A stretch of DNA of 64,000 nucleotides from Candidatus Baltobacteraceae bacterium (GCA_036489885.1 DASXEW010000003.1:2074844-2138843); one strand, 5' to 3'. Positions 41,980 to 51,445 are shown, counted from the first letter of the stretch. Numbers and translations are program-made. The notes: generated from the letters alone by a model not told the origin.

Positions 41980-43679
41980 TCGCGCCCGGAGGCGCCCGCG
42001 CGTACGGTTCGCGCGCGCGTCAATACGCGCCATTCTTGGATGGCGTTCCGATTTTCGTCGTTTCAGACGATTTGACCGGGGCCCGCGACGAGCTGCTCGA
42101 GATCCGAAGGAAAGGACTCGATGCGGCGGTGCTGCTCGTTCTCGATGATCCGCGCGCCGAAGTCTCCCGGCGCGCAGCGGTAGACGTTTACCGCCAGCTT
42201 CCGAATTACGACGTCCGGCGCTCGTTTTTCGACCCGATCGAATCGGGCGAGCTCGACGTGCAGGGCAGGACGCTGCTCGATATCTGCGTGCACGACCCGA
42301 ACCAAATGACGCAAATGCGTCAATTGGTTCGTCTCGCGGGCGCACTCGTCGTGCGCTCCCACGAGGAGCTGCGGCGAATACGCGCCTGCGTCGGTCCGGT
42401 CCCGTGCAACGTCGCGCGGTGGTTTCCGCGGCGCGAGCTTCCGCCGGTTGCACGGGTAAAGGGACAAACGGTCATTTTGTGGGCGGGGGGAGAACCCGGG
42501 AACGTCGCGGCGATCGCCGCATTCGCGATGGACCAGCGGCACGCGGAAGTCGTTATCGTGGCGCGCGATGCGCCCAATTTTCCAACGCGATTTACCTGTC
42601 TTGCAATGGATGACCCACGCGTTTCATCCGTGCTGGCGCGCGCGGGCTGCGTCGTCGATCTGTCGACGGATGATCCGTCCTGGGCTGTGGCGTTTAGCTG
42701 CTTGGGTTTCCCGGTAGCGGCTGCGTCGACGAGCGGCGCGATTGAGGTGATCGATGGCATATCGCTTTACGATCCATGGTCGTTCCGTTCGATTGCTGCC
42801 GCCGTCGCAGAAGCTTTCGGCCGCGGGCCGGGGCGCGTGCGCGAGGACGCCACGGCCCCCGCGAATATCGTTCGTGCGCTTGAAGCATCGCAGCTCGCGG
42901 CTCCTTCAACCAAACCGCTCGTTTCGATCATCATTCCGACCTACAATCGGCGCACGCGCGTCGAAAGTGCCGTCCGGAATCTCAAAGAACAGCACTATGA
43001 GAATCTCGAAATCATCGTCGTCAACGATGGGGGTGAAGACGTCAGCCATCTCGCGGAGCTCGATCCACGCGTGCGCGTCGTCAATCGACAGGTCAATGGA
43101 GGAGTCGCGGCGGCGGTCAACACGGGGATCGCCGAAGCCACCGGCAAGTATGTCGAATGGGCGGCCGACGACGATCCCGTCTATCCCGATCAGGTACTCC
43201 GATACGTAACGGCGCTTGAACGCACGGGCGCCGTCGTCGCGCACGCGAACACAATGCTCTGTACGGCGTTCAGCAGCCCCGAGGGCATCCAGAGCGCGGT
43301 ATACGACGCGGATCGCTTTAGCCGGACCGTCGATCTTTGCGAAACGTACGCCTTTCATCGCATTACCGGGTTTATGGTGCGACGCGAAGAGATCGTGCAG
43401 CTCGGCGGACTCGCCGCGGACTTGTTCACGCACGATCTCGAGCTTATCATCCGTCTCGCGGAGCGATTCGACTTCGTCCACGTCCCGTCAATCGAAGCGG
43501 AATCATGGGTGCACGTGGGCGAGGAGCAGCTCTCGATGCGCTCGGGTCTCGACCACGCCGTCGAGCTCGAGAAGATGTTCGAGCGCCATCCTGCCGCTGA
43601 TCGACCTTACGTAGCGGTCTTACGTCAGCGGGTGCTCGATCGGGTTCGCGGTAAGACCATCGTCCCGCCCGGATACTGA
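41976..43679 (+). CDS. Two-domain protein with C-terminal family 2 glycosyltransferase
   Basis: The product is 567 aa from TTG 41976, which overlaps the moaA stop (TTGA). Residues about 310-560 are a GT-A glycosyltransferase: LVSIIIPTYNRRTRVESAVRNLKEQ, VVNDGGEDV, AADDDPVYPDQVL (metal-binding DxD) and an acceptor region with FMVRREEIVQLGG. The first 300 residues have a Rossmann-like look (VPIFVVSDDLTGARDEL, VILWAGGEPGNVAAIAAF) and may be a GT-B-like or nucleotide-sugar domain, not assigned. The sugar and acceptor are unknown; flagellin or surface glycan are possibilities only. Confidence 0.75.
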   Translation: MIAPGGARAYGSRARQYAPFLDGVPIFVVSDDLTGARDELLEIRRKGLDAAVLLVLDDPRAEVSRRAAVDVYRQLPNYDVRRSFFDPIESGELDVQGRTLLDICVHDPNQMTQMRQLVRLAGALVVRSHEELRRIRACVGPVPCNVARWFPRRELPPVARVKGQTVILWAGGEPGNVAAIAAFAMDQRHAEVVIVARDAPNFPTRFTCLAMDDPRVSSVLARAGCVVDLSTDDPSWAVAFSCLGFPVAAASTSGAIEVIDGISLYDPWSFRSIAAAVAEAFGRGPGRVREDATAPANIVRALEASQLAAPSTKPLVSIIIPTYNRRTRVESAVRNLKEQHYENLEIIVVNDGGEDVSHLAELDPRVRVVNRQVNGGVAAAVNTGIAEATGKYVEWAADDDPVYPDQVLRYVTALERTGAVVAHANTMLCTAFSSPEGIQSAVYDADRFSRTVDLCETYAFHRITGFMVRREEIVQLGGLAADLFTHDLELIIRLAERFDFVHVPSIEAESWVHVGEEQLSMRSGLDHAVELEKMFERHPAADRPYVAVLRQRVLDRVRGKTIVPPGY

Positions 43680-43681
43680 AT

Positions 43682-44170
43682 CTAAATCACCTTTCGGAAA
43701 AACGCGAGCATCCCGCGCTTTTCCGGCATGATGCGGAACTCTTCAAAGCCCCAGGCTTTGACTTGCGCGACCGCGGCCGACTGATCCAGCGCAATGCAAA
43801 ATGTGAGCGTCTTCACACCGCGCTTGCGCGCCAAGCCTTGAACTTCGTCGACGAGCTTGTTGGCGACGATTGCGTTTGCGCCGCGCCGCATTCGTAGCAA
43901 TTCCATCATCGCAGTGTCGGTGCCGTTCGCGGCTTCGGGATCGTTATAGCCCTCGGGCAACTTGAAGACAAGTTGAATCGTGCCGAGAATGCCTTTTCCG
44001 TCTTCTGCAACGAGAACGAGACGGCGTCCAGCTTGCTGTTCCGTAAGCCAGAGCCGCGCGCGATTGGACCAAGTCTGCCCTGGGGCGAGCGGCCCGCTGA
44101 CGATACCTTCGCTGATCATGCGTTCGGCATCGCGCGGTACCGCGAAGCGAATAAAGACCTTCGACGGCAC
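43682..44170 (-). CDS. GNAT-family acetyltransferase
   Basis: The product is 162 aa from GTG 44170. The GNAT fold is seen in FIRFAVPRDAERMISEGI, the beta4 strand VLVAEDGKGILGTIQLVF and the acetyl-CoA segment near LRMRRGANAIVANKLVDEV, followed by LDQSAAVAQVKAWGFEEFRIMPEKRGM. The usual Q/RxxGxG/A loop is degenerate (RRGANA). It is convergent with the glycosyltransferase (2 bases apart). Substrate unknown. Confidence 0.7.
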   Translation of the reverse strand: MPSKVFIRFAVPRDAERMISEGIVSGPLAPGQTWSNRARLWLTEQQAGRRLVLVAEDGKGILGTIQLVFKLPEGYNDPEAANGTDTAMMELLRMRRGANAIVANKLVDEVQGLARKRGVKTLTFCIALDQSAAVAQVKAWGFEEFRIMPEKRGMLAFFRKVI

Positions 44171-44231
44171 GGAATGAGTTGTGCGACCAGGGGGGCCTTA
44201 GTTCCCGCTCGCGCGAAATCGTAACCTTCCG

Positions 44232-45656
44232 ATGACGGCGATTCTGCATTTCACGCGGGACCTTCGTTTGGAGGATCACGCGGCGCTCGCTGCGGCTGCA
44301 AACGAGACGCGGGTTGTGCCCGTCGTCATACTTGATCCGGCGACGTCGAGCCGTCTTAGAAGCTCGCCGCGCCGCGCTGCATACTATTGTAGCGCGATCG
44401 CCGCTCTCGATCGTGCGATTACCGCACGTGGCGGACGACTCATCGTCCGGCGTGGGCGTACGGCCTCGACTTTACGTGCCTTGGCACGCGCAGTCGGGGC
44501 AACAAGCATCGTTTGGTCGGCGTCCTACGACGCCCAGGGCGCACGGGTCGATCGTGATGTTCAAGCTGCACTCGAGGAGGCGGGACTCCGTGCGAGCGTC
44601 GTGCACGATGCGCCCGCCGTCACGCCAGAAGAAACGGGCATTGAGCGACGCGGTTACCGTTCGTTCGCGGCTTACTTTGAGCGCTGGATGCAACAAGACA
44701 TCGTGCCGTACGACACGATTGACGCGCGGCTGGCTGCTCCGGAAGTCTCGAGCGAAGCACTTCCCATTCCGGCGGAATTCGGACGCATCAGCGAGCTCGA
44801 CGAACCGGTCGATAGTGATGCCGTTCGCGCGCGCTTCGAGCGGTTTCTCGAAACCGAAATCTTGCACTACGCAGTCGCGCGAAACGTTCCCGCCGACGGA
44901 CAAACTTCGCAGCTCGCGGCGCCGCTGTCGTTCGGCGTCATCGCGGCGCGCAGCCTTGTGGCAGCGGTGCGTAATCGCCGCGCGGACCGATTGCTTCTGA
45001 CGGAAGAGCGCATCTCAATCGACTTGTTCCTGCGTGCACTGGCCCAACGTGATTTCTTTTTGCAGCTTGCCTACTTCTACGAAGCGCTCGACGATGTGCC
45101 GCTGCAGGACAAGATGCGCCGATTTAGCTTTTCGCGGACGCATCCTGCGCTCGATGCGTGGCGCGCGGGCAAGACCGGCTATCCGTTGATCGATGCCGGC
45201 ATTCGTCAGCTGCGCACGACCGGCTGGATGCATCCACGCGTAAGGGCCATCGCTGCGTCTTTTCTTTGTTTCGACCTAGGCGTCGATTGGCGAGTCGGGC
45301 GTGAAGAATGGGATCATTGGCTGATCGAAGACGAACCGGCGCTTGCAACCGGAAACTGGCAATGGATCGCCGGCGTCGGCGCGGATTTGGCGGCTTATCC
45401 ACGCATTTACAATCCGAGAACGCAAACTCGCCGCTGTGATCCAGCCGGACGCTATATTCGCGAGTGGCTGCCTGAGCTCGCGTCGCGAAGCGATCGCGTG
45501 CTCTTCGAACCAGGCGCCGAAGCGCGCAGTCCGCAACTCGCGCTCTCGCTCTTCGGAAGTGACGATTATCCGGCTCCGGTCGTCGATCACGATACGGCAG
45601 CGCGCGCGTTTCTCGAACGCTACAAGCGTGAGGTCAGCGTTACGGCGCAGGAGTAG
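44232..45656 (+). CDS. Cryptochrome/deoxyribodipyrimidine photolyase
   Basis: The product is 474 aa. The N-terminal Rossmann domain (HFTRDLRLEDHAALAAAA) would hold an antenna chromophore. The C-terminal helical domain binds FAD, with TGYPLIDAGIRQLRTTGWMHPRVRAIAASFL and GNWQWIAGVGADLAAYPRIYNP, which contains the Trp residues used for photoreduction. It most resembles class I CPD photolyases and should repair UV damage using blue light. Its end overlaps the convergent TPR gene by 17 bases. Confidence 0.92.
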   Translation: MTAILHFTRDLRLEDHAALAAAANETRVVPVVILDPATSSRLRSSPRRAAYYCSAIAALDRAITARGGRLIVRRGRTASTLRALARAVGATSIVWSASYDAQGARVDRDVQAALEEAGLRASVVHDAPAVTPEETGIERRGYRSFAAYFERWMQQDIVPYDTIDARLAAPEVSSEALPIPAEFGRISELDEPVDSDAVRARFERFLETEILHYAVARNVPADGQTSQLAAPLSFGVIAARSLVAAVRNRRADRLLLTEERISIDLFLRALAQRDFFLQLAYFYEALDDVPLQDKMRRFSFSRTHPALDAWRAGKTGYPLIDAGIRQLRTTGWMHPRVRAIAASFLCFDLGVDWRVGREEWDHWLIEDEPALATGNWQWIAGVGADLAAYPRIYNPRTQTRRCDPAGRYIREWLPELASRSDRVLFEPGAEARSPQLALSLFGSDDYPAPVVDHDTAARAFLERYKREVSVTAQE

Positions 45657-47415
45657 CGGAGGCTCTCCGCACGATCATGCTCTTGGCCGCATCGAGGGCG
45701 GTTGAAAAAGCACTGCGACGGTAGTCCCAGCGCGGATCGTCGTCCGGCATGAAAATCCCCATCGCCCCGTTGGCTTCGAACACAACGACGTCCCCGTTCG
45801 CATCGATCCCGAAGTCGATGCCGCCGTAGTCCAAGTCCATCGCACGCGCGATCGATTCGAGCGCTCGCATCGCGCGCATTCCGATGACTTCGGACGGAGC
45901 GGATAAAAACGCGGCCTCTTCGGCGCGGAACTCGGCGGAGTCGTGCATGCGCGAGGACGCATAGTGGACTTTCCAATCCGCGCAGATTGCAAGGTGGATC
46001 GGATAGAGCCGGCCGTCGATGCACATCATGCGGTATTTGCGCATCATTCCGTCCGGCGAGCGAGTGTCTTCGAAAGAAATCATGAGAACTTCGTCTCCGG
46101 GAAGCTGGGAAGCAACCAGGATTAGTTGATCGGGCCGATCGACCGGCTCGAAGAAGAAGCCATTATGGAATCCCGGGCTGCGCAGTAACATCGGGAACGC
46201 GAATCCGAGATCGCGGACGAAGGCGTGGCTATCTTCTGCGCAGAGCCGCTCGCGTGCGATTCGAACGATACGCGATGTGCGCACGCCTTCCAGCAGCCCG
46301 AGGCGCATCGATTGCTCGAGGCGTCCGGTGTGCGCCACTGCGTCGGGACGGTTGATGACCGGCGCGTTTGTGCGCGCCACGATCCGGGTTGCGACTTCCA
46401 GCGCCACTGAATCGGACTCGACATCACCGACCGCAATCAAGATCGCATCATGCTCGGGCAGTGAATTCTCATCCGCATATGCTTGCGTGTAGATGACGGT
46501 ATTCTGTACGAGCGCGTAATCGACCAAGAGCTCGTAGCGGATCGCGTGAAGCGCCGATGCGATCGTGAGAAGCCGTTTGGGGTCGCCCGTTCCCCGAAAT
46601 GGAAAGATACGGACGATTCCGCGTAAGGCATCGCTACTCCACACCTTGCTTGCGGCTTCGACGTCGCCCATCTCTTCGTACGCCGAGGCAATGCCGATTT
46701 GCAGCTCGCGGTTTTCCGGATCGATGGCGGCAGCGTGCTGATAGATCTGAAGAGCCGCTTGATGATTGTGCTGCCGCGACGCAAAGTCTGCGAGCCGCCA
46801 CAACAGATTGACGTGCCGCGGATCGAATCCGAGCAGCTTCTCGAGAAACGACCGAACCGAGTCGGTTTCTCCGGCGACGATCGTATTGGCCGTGACCTCG
46901 TAGACGTATTCTACATACGCATCGCCGAGTGAGACCTGTCGCGGTGAGGCCGGAGGTTGTGGTTGCGCCTCCGGAATCTGAAGGTGACTCGCATCCTCGC
47001 CGAGGCCGCGCAGAACGCCGGATAAGCCGCGTATCGCCGCCTCGTGATCCGGACGGAGCGAAAGCGCTCGTCTGAACTCGAGCTTTGCGCCTTCCAAGTC
47101 ACCACGCGAGAAGAGGACGAAAGCGAGATTCGTTGCGCCCAGCACGCTCTTGGGATCCGCCGCCACCGCTGCGCGAAAGCAAACTTCGGCTTCACTCGTG
47201 AAGTTGTGGCGATGATATAAACGACCCAGATCATTGAGCGCACGAAAATGCAGCCGGTCCTCACGCAATACCGCTCGATACGCTTCTTCGGCGAGCACGT
47301 CGCGTCCGAGTGCATCAAGCGCGCGCGCACGTTCGAATAGGAAGCTTACGGCGTGCGGCGATTTACCGACAACGGCTTCGAGCGAATCAAGAACCTGCTC
47401 GATCTGCGAGCTCAT
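45640..47415 (-). CDS. TPR protein with ATP-grasp-like C-terminal domain (paralogue of 8900-10177)
   Basis: The product is 591 aa. Residues about 1-270 hold tetratricopeptide repeats in two blocks (ALDALGRDVLAEEAYRAVL, NDLGRLYHRHNFTSEAEVCF, NLAFVFSRGD-like, and WRLADFASRQHNHQAALQIYQHAAAI). The remaining 320 residues align along their whole length with the protein at 8900-10177: FPMLLRSPGFHNGFFFEP, KYRMMCIDGRLYPIHLAICADWKVHY and LDYGGIDFGIDANGDVVVFEANGAM. The last segment looks like the metal-binding strand of ATP-grasp ligases. The repeats suggest a protein-bound substrate. No partner gene is evident. Confidence 0.75.
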   Translation of the reverse strand: MSSQIEQVLDSLEAVVGKSPHAVSFLFERARALDALGRDVLAEEAYRAVLREDRLHFRALNDLGRLYHRHNFTSEAEVCFRAAVAADPKSVLGATNLAFVLFSRGDLEGAKLEFRRALSLRPDHEAAIRGLSGVLRGLGEDASHLQIPEAQPQPPASPRQVSLGDAYVEYVYEVTANTIVAGETDSVRSFLEKLLGFDPRHVNLLWRLADFASRQHNHQAALQIYQHAAAIDPENRELQIGIASAYEEMGDVEAASKVWSSDALRGIVRIFPFRGTGDPKRLLTIASALHAIRYELLVDYALVQNTVIYTQAYADENSLPEHDAILIAVGDVESDSVALEVATRIVARTNAPVINRPDAVAHTGRLEQSMRLGLLEGVRTSRIVRIARERLCAEDSHAFVRDLGFAFPMLLRSPGFHNGFFFEPVDRPDQLILVASQLPGDEVLMISFEDTRSPDGMMRKYRMMCIDGRLYPIHLAICADWKVHYASSRMHDSAEFRAEEAAFLSAPSEVIGMRAMRALESIARAMDLDYGGIDFGIDANGDVVVFEANGAMGIFMPDDDPRWDYRRSAFSTALDAAKSMIVRRASATPAP

Positions 47416-47480
47416 CCTTCATAATTTTCGGCTGCCCGCAAAGCGGCGTTAGATTTCTCGGACTTTCTAAGGAAAGGCTC

Positions 47481-48035
47481 CTAGAGCGGGACTCTGGTGT
47501 CGACCCAGTCGCTGATCAGCGGAATCCGGACGTCCTCGCCGTGCCAGACTTTGATCGCGTACACGACGTCCGCGACGATCATGACCGGAAGCAAAAATGG
47601 AATGAGCGGCCACGCCGACCATCCCAAGAACGGTATTGAAGCGACTGCGTGCAGGAAGAAGCCGACTGCCGCCATCCCGAAATTAAAACCGAGAGCCTGC
47701 CAAGCTTGTCGACGGATATAACCATCGCGCTTTGGATCAAAAAGCGCGAGAATCGCAAGCGGCCAAAACGGATAGCCGAGCGCAGCTAAAACGCGCGTCT
47801 CGGAAGGCGAGGTCGCGACTGCCGCAGTTTGTCTCGCGGTAGGTTGATATGGCGGACTTTGCGCTCCACGCGGTCCGACGTCGCCCGGCAGCCGGCCGCC
47901 GCGCGCATCGATACGCTCCGCGAGCCGGCAACTGGGGCATTCGCCCCGCTCGTCGCGGCACGTGGCGCAAATCGACTTGTTGCAGTGCGTACACTGCGCA
48001 ACCGACGGTACGTTCGAGTGGAAATAGCAGTCCAT
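47481..48035 (-). CDS. Zinc-ribbon membrane protein (B-box-like + DUF4870-like)
   Basis: The product is 184 aa from ATG 48035. Residues about 1-45 form a treble zinc-binding module (CYFHSNVPSVAQCTHCNKSICATCRDERGECPSC) resembling a B-box type finger common in bacterial membrane proteins. After a flexible Pro/Gln/Thr stretch come three hydrophobic helices (about 85-165: LAALGYPFWPLAILALF, FNFGMAAVGFFLHAV, LIPFLLPVMIVADVVYAIKVW) of the DUF4870/TIC20-like type. Function unknown. Further in-frame sequence upstream of the ATG is an intergenic repeat and is not included. Confidence 0.75.
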   Translation of the reverse strand: MDCYFHSNVPSVAQCTHCNKSICATCRDERGECPSCRLAERIDARGGRLPGDVGPRGAQSPPYQPTARQTAAVATSPSETRVLAALGYPFWPLAILALFDPKRDGYIRRQAWQALGFNFGMAAVGFFLHAVASIPFLGWSAWPLIPFLLPVMIVADVVYAIKVWHGEDVRIPLISDWVDTRVPL

Positions 48036-48041
48036 TATACT

Positions 48042-48066
48042 GGCGCTCCGCCCCGGGCTGCGCGCC
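48042..48066 (-). repeat. Intergenic GGCGC...GCGCC repeat, copy D
   Basis: A 25-base unit like those at 25525, 62982 and 63116, here in inverted orientation relative to copies A and B. It is followed by a perfect 8-base inverted repeat CCCCATGC-GTA-GCATGGGG at 48067-48085. Confidence 0.55.
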
Positions 48067-48222
48067 CCCCATGCGTAGCATGGGGCCCCCAAAACGCCGA
48101 GCCCAGCATCATTGCGATTGTGTAAACATTCCCGGAGGGGGCTTTTAACAACATGATCTCGCCCAATTCTACGGGACGACGAGGGCAAAGGTTTCGGGGC
48201 CGGTCGCGAAAGTCGCTGCCCA

Positions 48223-49965
48223 GTGCAGGCCCGCCAACGTGTAGCCGTTCTACGGCGTCTTTTTAACGAAGCGCAGCCATACTATCCCCGGCTCGCCTTC
48301 GCCCTGGTGCTCGGTGTCGTAGCCGGCGTCGGCCCCACGGCTTACGCCTGGGCGATCGGCGGTATCGAGAATCGCGTCCTCGCTGCGCATTCACCCGACC
48401 TTCCTTTCTTATGGGAAGTCATCGGGGCGATGATCGTCGTCGCGCTCGCGACCAACGCCGCCTCCTACGGCCAGAACTATCTAACGGCGTGGTGTGGCCA
48501 GCGTTTGATCGCGCGTTTCCGGGTCGAGCTCTTTACGCGTTTGATGCACCTTCCGCTCGGACTGTTCGAGCGCTGGCGTCCGGGCGAGCTAATCTCGCGC
48601 TCTACGAGCGACCTGGCACTGATGACGGAAGCGGTCAGCGTCTCGTTTCCACAGTTCATTCAGGCCACGATTACGTTCATCGCCGCGACGGTTGGGATGT
48701 TCGTGACCGACTGGCTGCTCGCGTTCGTGCTGTTTGCGTGCGCACCATTCATCGTGTTTGCGGTCGGACGTTTCAACGCGCTGGTCGCTAACGGCGCGAT
48801 GCACGCGCAAAGACAGATTGCGGATCTTTCGAGCAATCTAACCGAATCGCTCGCCAACGAGCGTGTGATCAAAGCGTTCGGGCGCGAAGCTTACGAGATC
48901 GAGCGTTTTCAAGGGAATAATCAGCGTTATTTCGGCGCCTACATGAAAGTTACGCAATTCATGCAGACGCAGGTCCCGGTGGTCGCAATCATCATCATGC
49001 TCTCCGTCATCGGCATGCTGCTGTTCTCGACACGCGAGGTGCTCGCGGGGCGCATGAATACCGGCGAGGTGTTCCGCTTTTGGACGCTGGTCGCGCTAGC
49101 AATCAATCCCATGAATCGCTTCGCAATTTTCTTTGCCGATTTCCAAAAGGCAATCGTGGGTGCGTCGCGCGTGTACGAGATCCTCGATCTGCCGGTCGAG
49201 CGTGCCGATTCACCGGATGCCGTTTCACTCGGCTCGGTCCGTGGCGAGATCCGGTACGAGAACGTCACGTTCGCTTACCGCGAAGAGGACGCGCCCGTTC
49301 TCGAGGGCTTCAACGCCGAGATCGGCGCGGGCGAGGTTGTGGCGCTGGTAGGTCCATCCGGCGCCGGCAAGACGACGATCGCGAATCTCGTCCCGCGCTT
49401 CTACGAGCCCCAGGCCGGCCGGATCACGCTGGACGGCATGGATCTCCAGATGATCAAACGGACCGATCTGCGCTCCGCGATCGCCCTCGTACCGCAAGAG
49501 ACGCAGCTCTTTGCCGGCACGCTCGCCGAGAATATCCGGTACGGTAGGCTCGACGCTACCGACGAGGAGGTCGTTGCCGCCGCCAAGATCGCAAATGCGG
49601 CCGAGTTCATCGATCGCCTTCCGAACGGCTACGCGACCCTGGTTGGCGACCGCGGGGTGCGCCTTTCAGGCGGGGAGCGTGCACGCATTGCGATTGCTCG
49701 AGCCGTCGTCCGCGAGCCACGCATCCTGATCTTGGATGAGGCAACCAGCGCCCTCGACTCTCACTCCGAGGTCCTAATCGAGCAGGCGCTCGATCGCATT
49801 TTTCCCGGGCGGACCATCCTGATCATTGCCCACCGCCTCTCGACGATCCGGCGGGCGACGAAGATCCTCTACATCGAGCGGGGGAGCGTCCGCGAGACGG
49901 GCACGCATGAATCTTTACTCGCCCGAGGGGGGCTCTACGCAGCGCTGCACGCTGCCCAGCGTTAA
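48223..49965 (+). CDS. MsbA-like ABC exporter (fused permease-ATPase)
   Basis: The product is 580 aa from GTG 48223. An N-terminal type IV exporter domain with six helices (about residues 15-310) includes HLPLGLFERWRPGELISRSTSD. The nucleotide-binding domain (about 340-575) has VGPSGAGKTTIANL (Walker A), the Q-loop in LVPQETQLFAGT, RLSGGERARIAIARA (signature), ILILDEATSALD (Walker B) and IAHRLSTI. It works as a homodimer and may flip lipid A, lipids or drugs. Its TAA stop supplies the first three bases of the -35 of the flagellar promoter that follows. Confidence 0.92.
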   Translation: MQARQRVAVLRRLFNEAQPYYPRLAFALVLGVVAGVGPTAYAWAIGGIENRVLAAHSPDLPFLWEVIGAMIVVALATNAASYGQNYLTAWCGQRLIARFRVELFTRLMHLPLGLFERWRPGELISRSTSDLALMTEAVSVSFPQFIQATITFIAATVGMFVTDWLLAFVLFACAPFIVFAVGRFNALVANGAMHAQRQIADLSSNLTESLANERVIKAFGREAYEIERFQGNNQRYFGAYMKVTQFMQTQVPVVAIIIMLSVIGMLLFSTREVLAGRMNTGEVFRFWTLVALAINPMNRFAIFFADFQKAIVGASRVYEILDLPVERADSPDAVSLGSVRGEIRYENVTFAYREEDAPVLEGFNAEIGAGEVVALVGPSGAGKTTIANLVPRFYEPQAGRITLDGMDLQMIKRTDLRSAIALVPQETQLFAGTLAENIRYGRLDATDEEVVAAAKIANAAEFIDRLPNGYATLVGDRGVRLSGGERARIAIARAVVREPRILILDEATSALDSHSEVLIEQALDRIFPGRTILIIAHRLSTIRRATKILYIERGSVRETGTHESLLARGGLYAALHAAQR

Positions 49966-49989
49966 ACTCGGTTCCCGAACCGCCGATAG
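49963..49989 (+). promoter_or_regulatory. Sigma-28 (FliA) promoter of flgB-flgC-fliE
   Basis: TAAA (49963-49966), exactly 15 bases, then GCCGATAG (49982-49989). The consensus is TAAA-N15-GCCGATAA, so only the last base differs. It lies 29 bases before the flgB start. Confidence 0.8.
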
Positions 49990-50017
49990 AAAGTGGGAAG
50001 GTTAGGAGCTTTTTCTG

Positions 50018-50446
50018 TTGGCTGGTTTATCTTTCGGAACGACTTCTGAGCTGCTCAAGAACGCCATGAACGGTGCGTCGCTCGAGCATGCGGCGGTTGC
50101 GAACAACATCGCGAACGTCAACACGCCGGGCTATCAGACGTTCGAAGTCGTTTACAAACAGGCGCTCGCAGCGACCGAACCGACGCCTCCGGATCCGAAC
50201 GAGCTCTCGCTCGTGACGGACAACGCGCAGCAGATTTCGATCAACGGCGAGATCCCCGCGCAGCCTTTCCAAGTTGAGGCGCGCCGCGACGACAATTCGA
50301 TCCGGATGCGCGTCGACGGCAGCAACGTCGATCTCGATCAAGAGATGGCCGAGCTGACGCAAAATTCCGCGTACCAGCAGACAATGTCCCAGTTCTTGAC
50401 GACGCAGTACTCACGCATTCGTCAGTCGATCGAGGAACGCGCATAA
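50018..50446 (+). CDS. flgB: Flagellar basal-body rod protein FlgB
   Basis: The product is 142 aa, the first proximal-rod subunit. NAMNGASLEHAAVANNIANVNTPGYQ is the N-terminal rod signature, and the C-terminal MAELTQNSAYQQTMSQFLTTQYSRIRQSI forms the coiled D0 helix. TTG 50018 stands 9 bases after AGGAG. It is exported by the flagellar type III system. flgC follows after one base. Confidence 0.95.
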   Translation: MAGLSFGTTSELLKNAMNGASLEHAAVANNIANVNTPGYQTFEVVYKQALAATEPTPPDPNELSLVTDNAQQISINGEIPAQPFQVEARRDDNSIRMRVDGSNVDLDQEMAELTQNSAYQQTMSQFLTTQYSRIRQSIEERA

Positions 50447-50447
50447 C

Positions 50448-50912
50448 ATGCCTAACGACGCAACATTTTATTCGTCGATCGAGATCAGTGCATCCGGTCT
50501 TTCGGCCGAGCGCCTCGCAATGGACGTCATCGCCAACAACATCGCGAACGTCAATACGACGCGCACGCCAGACGGCGGAGCCTTCAAACGTCAGCTCGTG
50601 GTTTTCGCGCAGAAGACGGACGACGACGCCAAGCAGCAGGCGCAGCAGCTGGGAGAGGATCCCAGCCACGTCGGCAATCTCAACGGTGTCAAAACCGTCC
50701 AGGTCATCGACGATCCGTCGCCTGATCGCCTCGTGTACGATCCAGGAAACCCGGATGCGGACACGCAAGGCTACGTCCACTATCCCAACGTGCAGATCGT
50801 CAAAGAGATGGTCGACATGATGGTTGCCCAACGTGCGTATGAAGCCAACGTTTCGGCAATCAAAGAGTCCCGCGCGATGGGCAACGCCGTTCTCGGAGTC
50901 CTCAAAGCCTAA
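50448..50912 (+). CDS. flgC: Flagellar basal-body rod protein FlgC
   Basis: The product is 154 aa. The N-terminal SIEISASGLSAERLAMDVIANNIANVNTTRTPDGG and C-terminal YPNVQIVKEMVDMMVAQRAYEANVSAIKESRAM match FlgC. It polymerises on FlgB in the proximal rod. The stop TAA overlaps the fliE ATG by one base. Confidence 0.95.
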   Translation: MPNDATFYSSIEISASGLSAERLAMDVIANNIANVNTTRTPDGGAFKRQLVVFAQKTDDDAKQQAQQLGEDPSHVGNLNGVKTVQVIDDPSPDRLVYDPGNPDADTQGYVHYPNVQIVKEMVDMMVAQRAYEANVSAIKESRAMGNAVLGVLKA

Positions 50913-51244
50913 TGAACGTCAATCCGATCGTTCCCGACCTCACGCTTCCGAGCACGGAAACGCCGACCATCACGCCCCTCGCGCCTACCAACGGCGCGCA
51001 GAGCGCGAACAGCACGGACGAAGTCCCAAGCTTCAAAGAGTCCGTCATGAATCTGCTCAAGGACGTCAACACCAAGCTCGAGGACTCGGACCAGAACGTC
51101 CGCGACCTGGCCATGGGCAAGACCAACGACCTCGACAAGGTCGTCACCTCGGTTGAAGAGGCCAATCTCGCGCTCGAGTACACGATCGCGATCCGTGGCA
51201 AACTCCTCGACGCATACAACGAAGTCGCCCGCATCACGGTCTAA
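50912..51244 (+). CDS. fliE: Flagellar hook-basal body adaptor FliE
   Basis: The product is 110 aa. FliE joins the MS ring to the rod. The Pro/Thr-rich N-terminus is variable, while SFKESVMNLLKDVNTKLEDSDQNVRDLAMG and VVTSVEEANLALEYTIAIRGKLLDAYNEVARI are the conserved helices. In most bacteria fliF follows; here a strong terminator follows instead. Confidence 0.93.
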   Translation: MNVNPIVPDLTLPSTETPTITPLAPTNGAQSANSTDEVPSFKESVMNLLKDVNTKLEDSDQNVRDLAMGKTNDLDKVVTSVEEANLALEYTIAIRGKLLDAYNEVARITV

Positions 51245-51286
51245 ACCGCGACGCCGGCCCCGGGCTTCCGGTCTTAACGAAGACTT

Positions 51287-51324
51287 AGCAGCACCGCCTC
51301 AAAGCGGTGCTGCTTGATTTTCCG
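51287..51324 (+). terminator. Intrinsic terminator after fliE
   Basis: AGCAGCACCGC (51287-51297), six-base loop, GCGGTGCTGCT (51304-51314): a perfect 11-pair stem followed by TGATTTTCC. It closes the flgB-flgC-fliE transcript. Confidence 0.85.
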
Positions 51325-51445
51325 GACCGCCGCCTCGTGCGAATCGTGCTGCTGCGCCGCTCGTCGCTCTTGCCATCCTGGCTCCGCTCCTCGTCGGAAG
51401 CCGCTGCTCGACACATCGCCGGGTCGCGTGGCGGCCTCAGAAATC

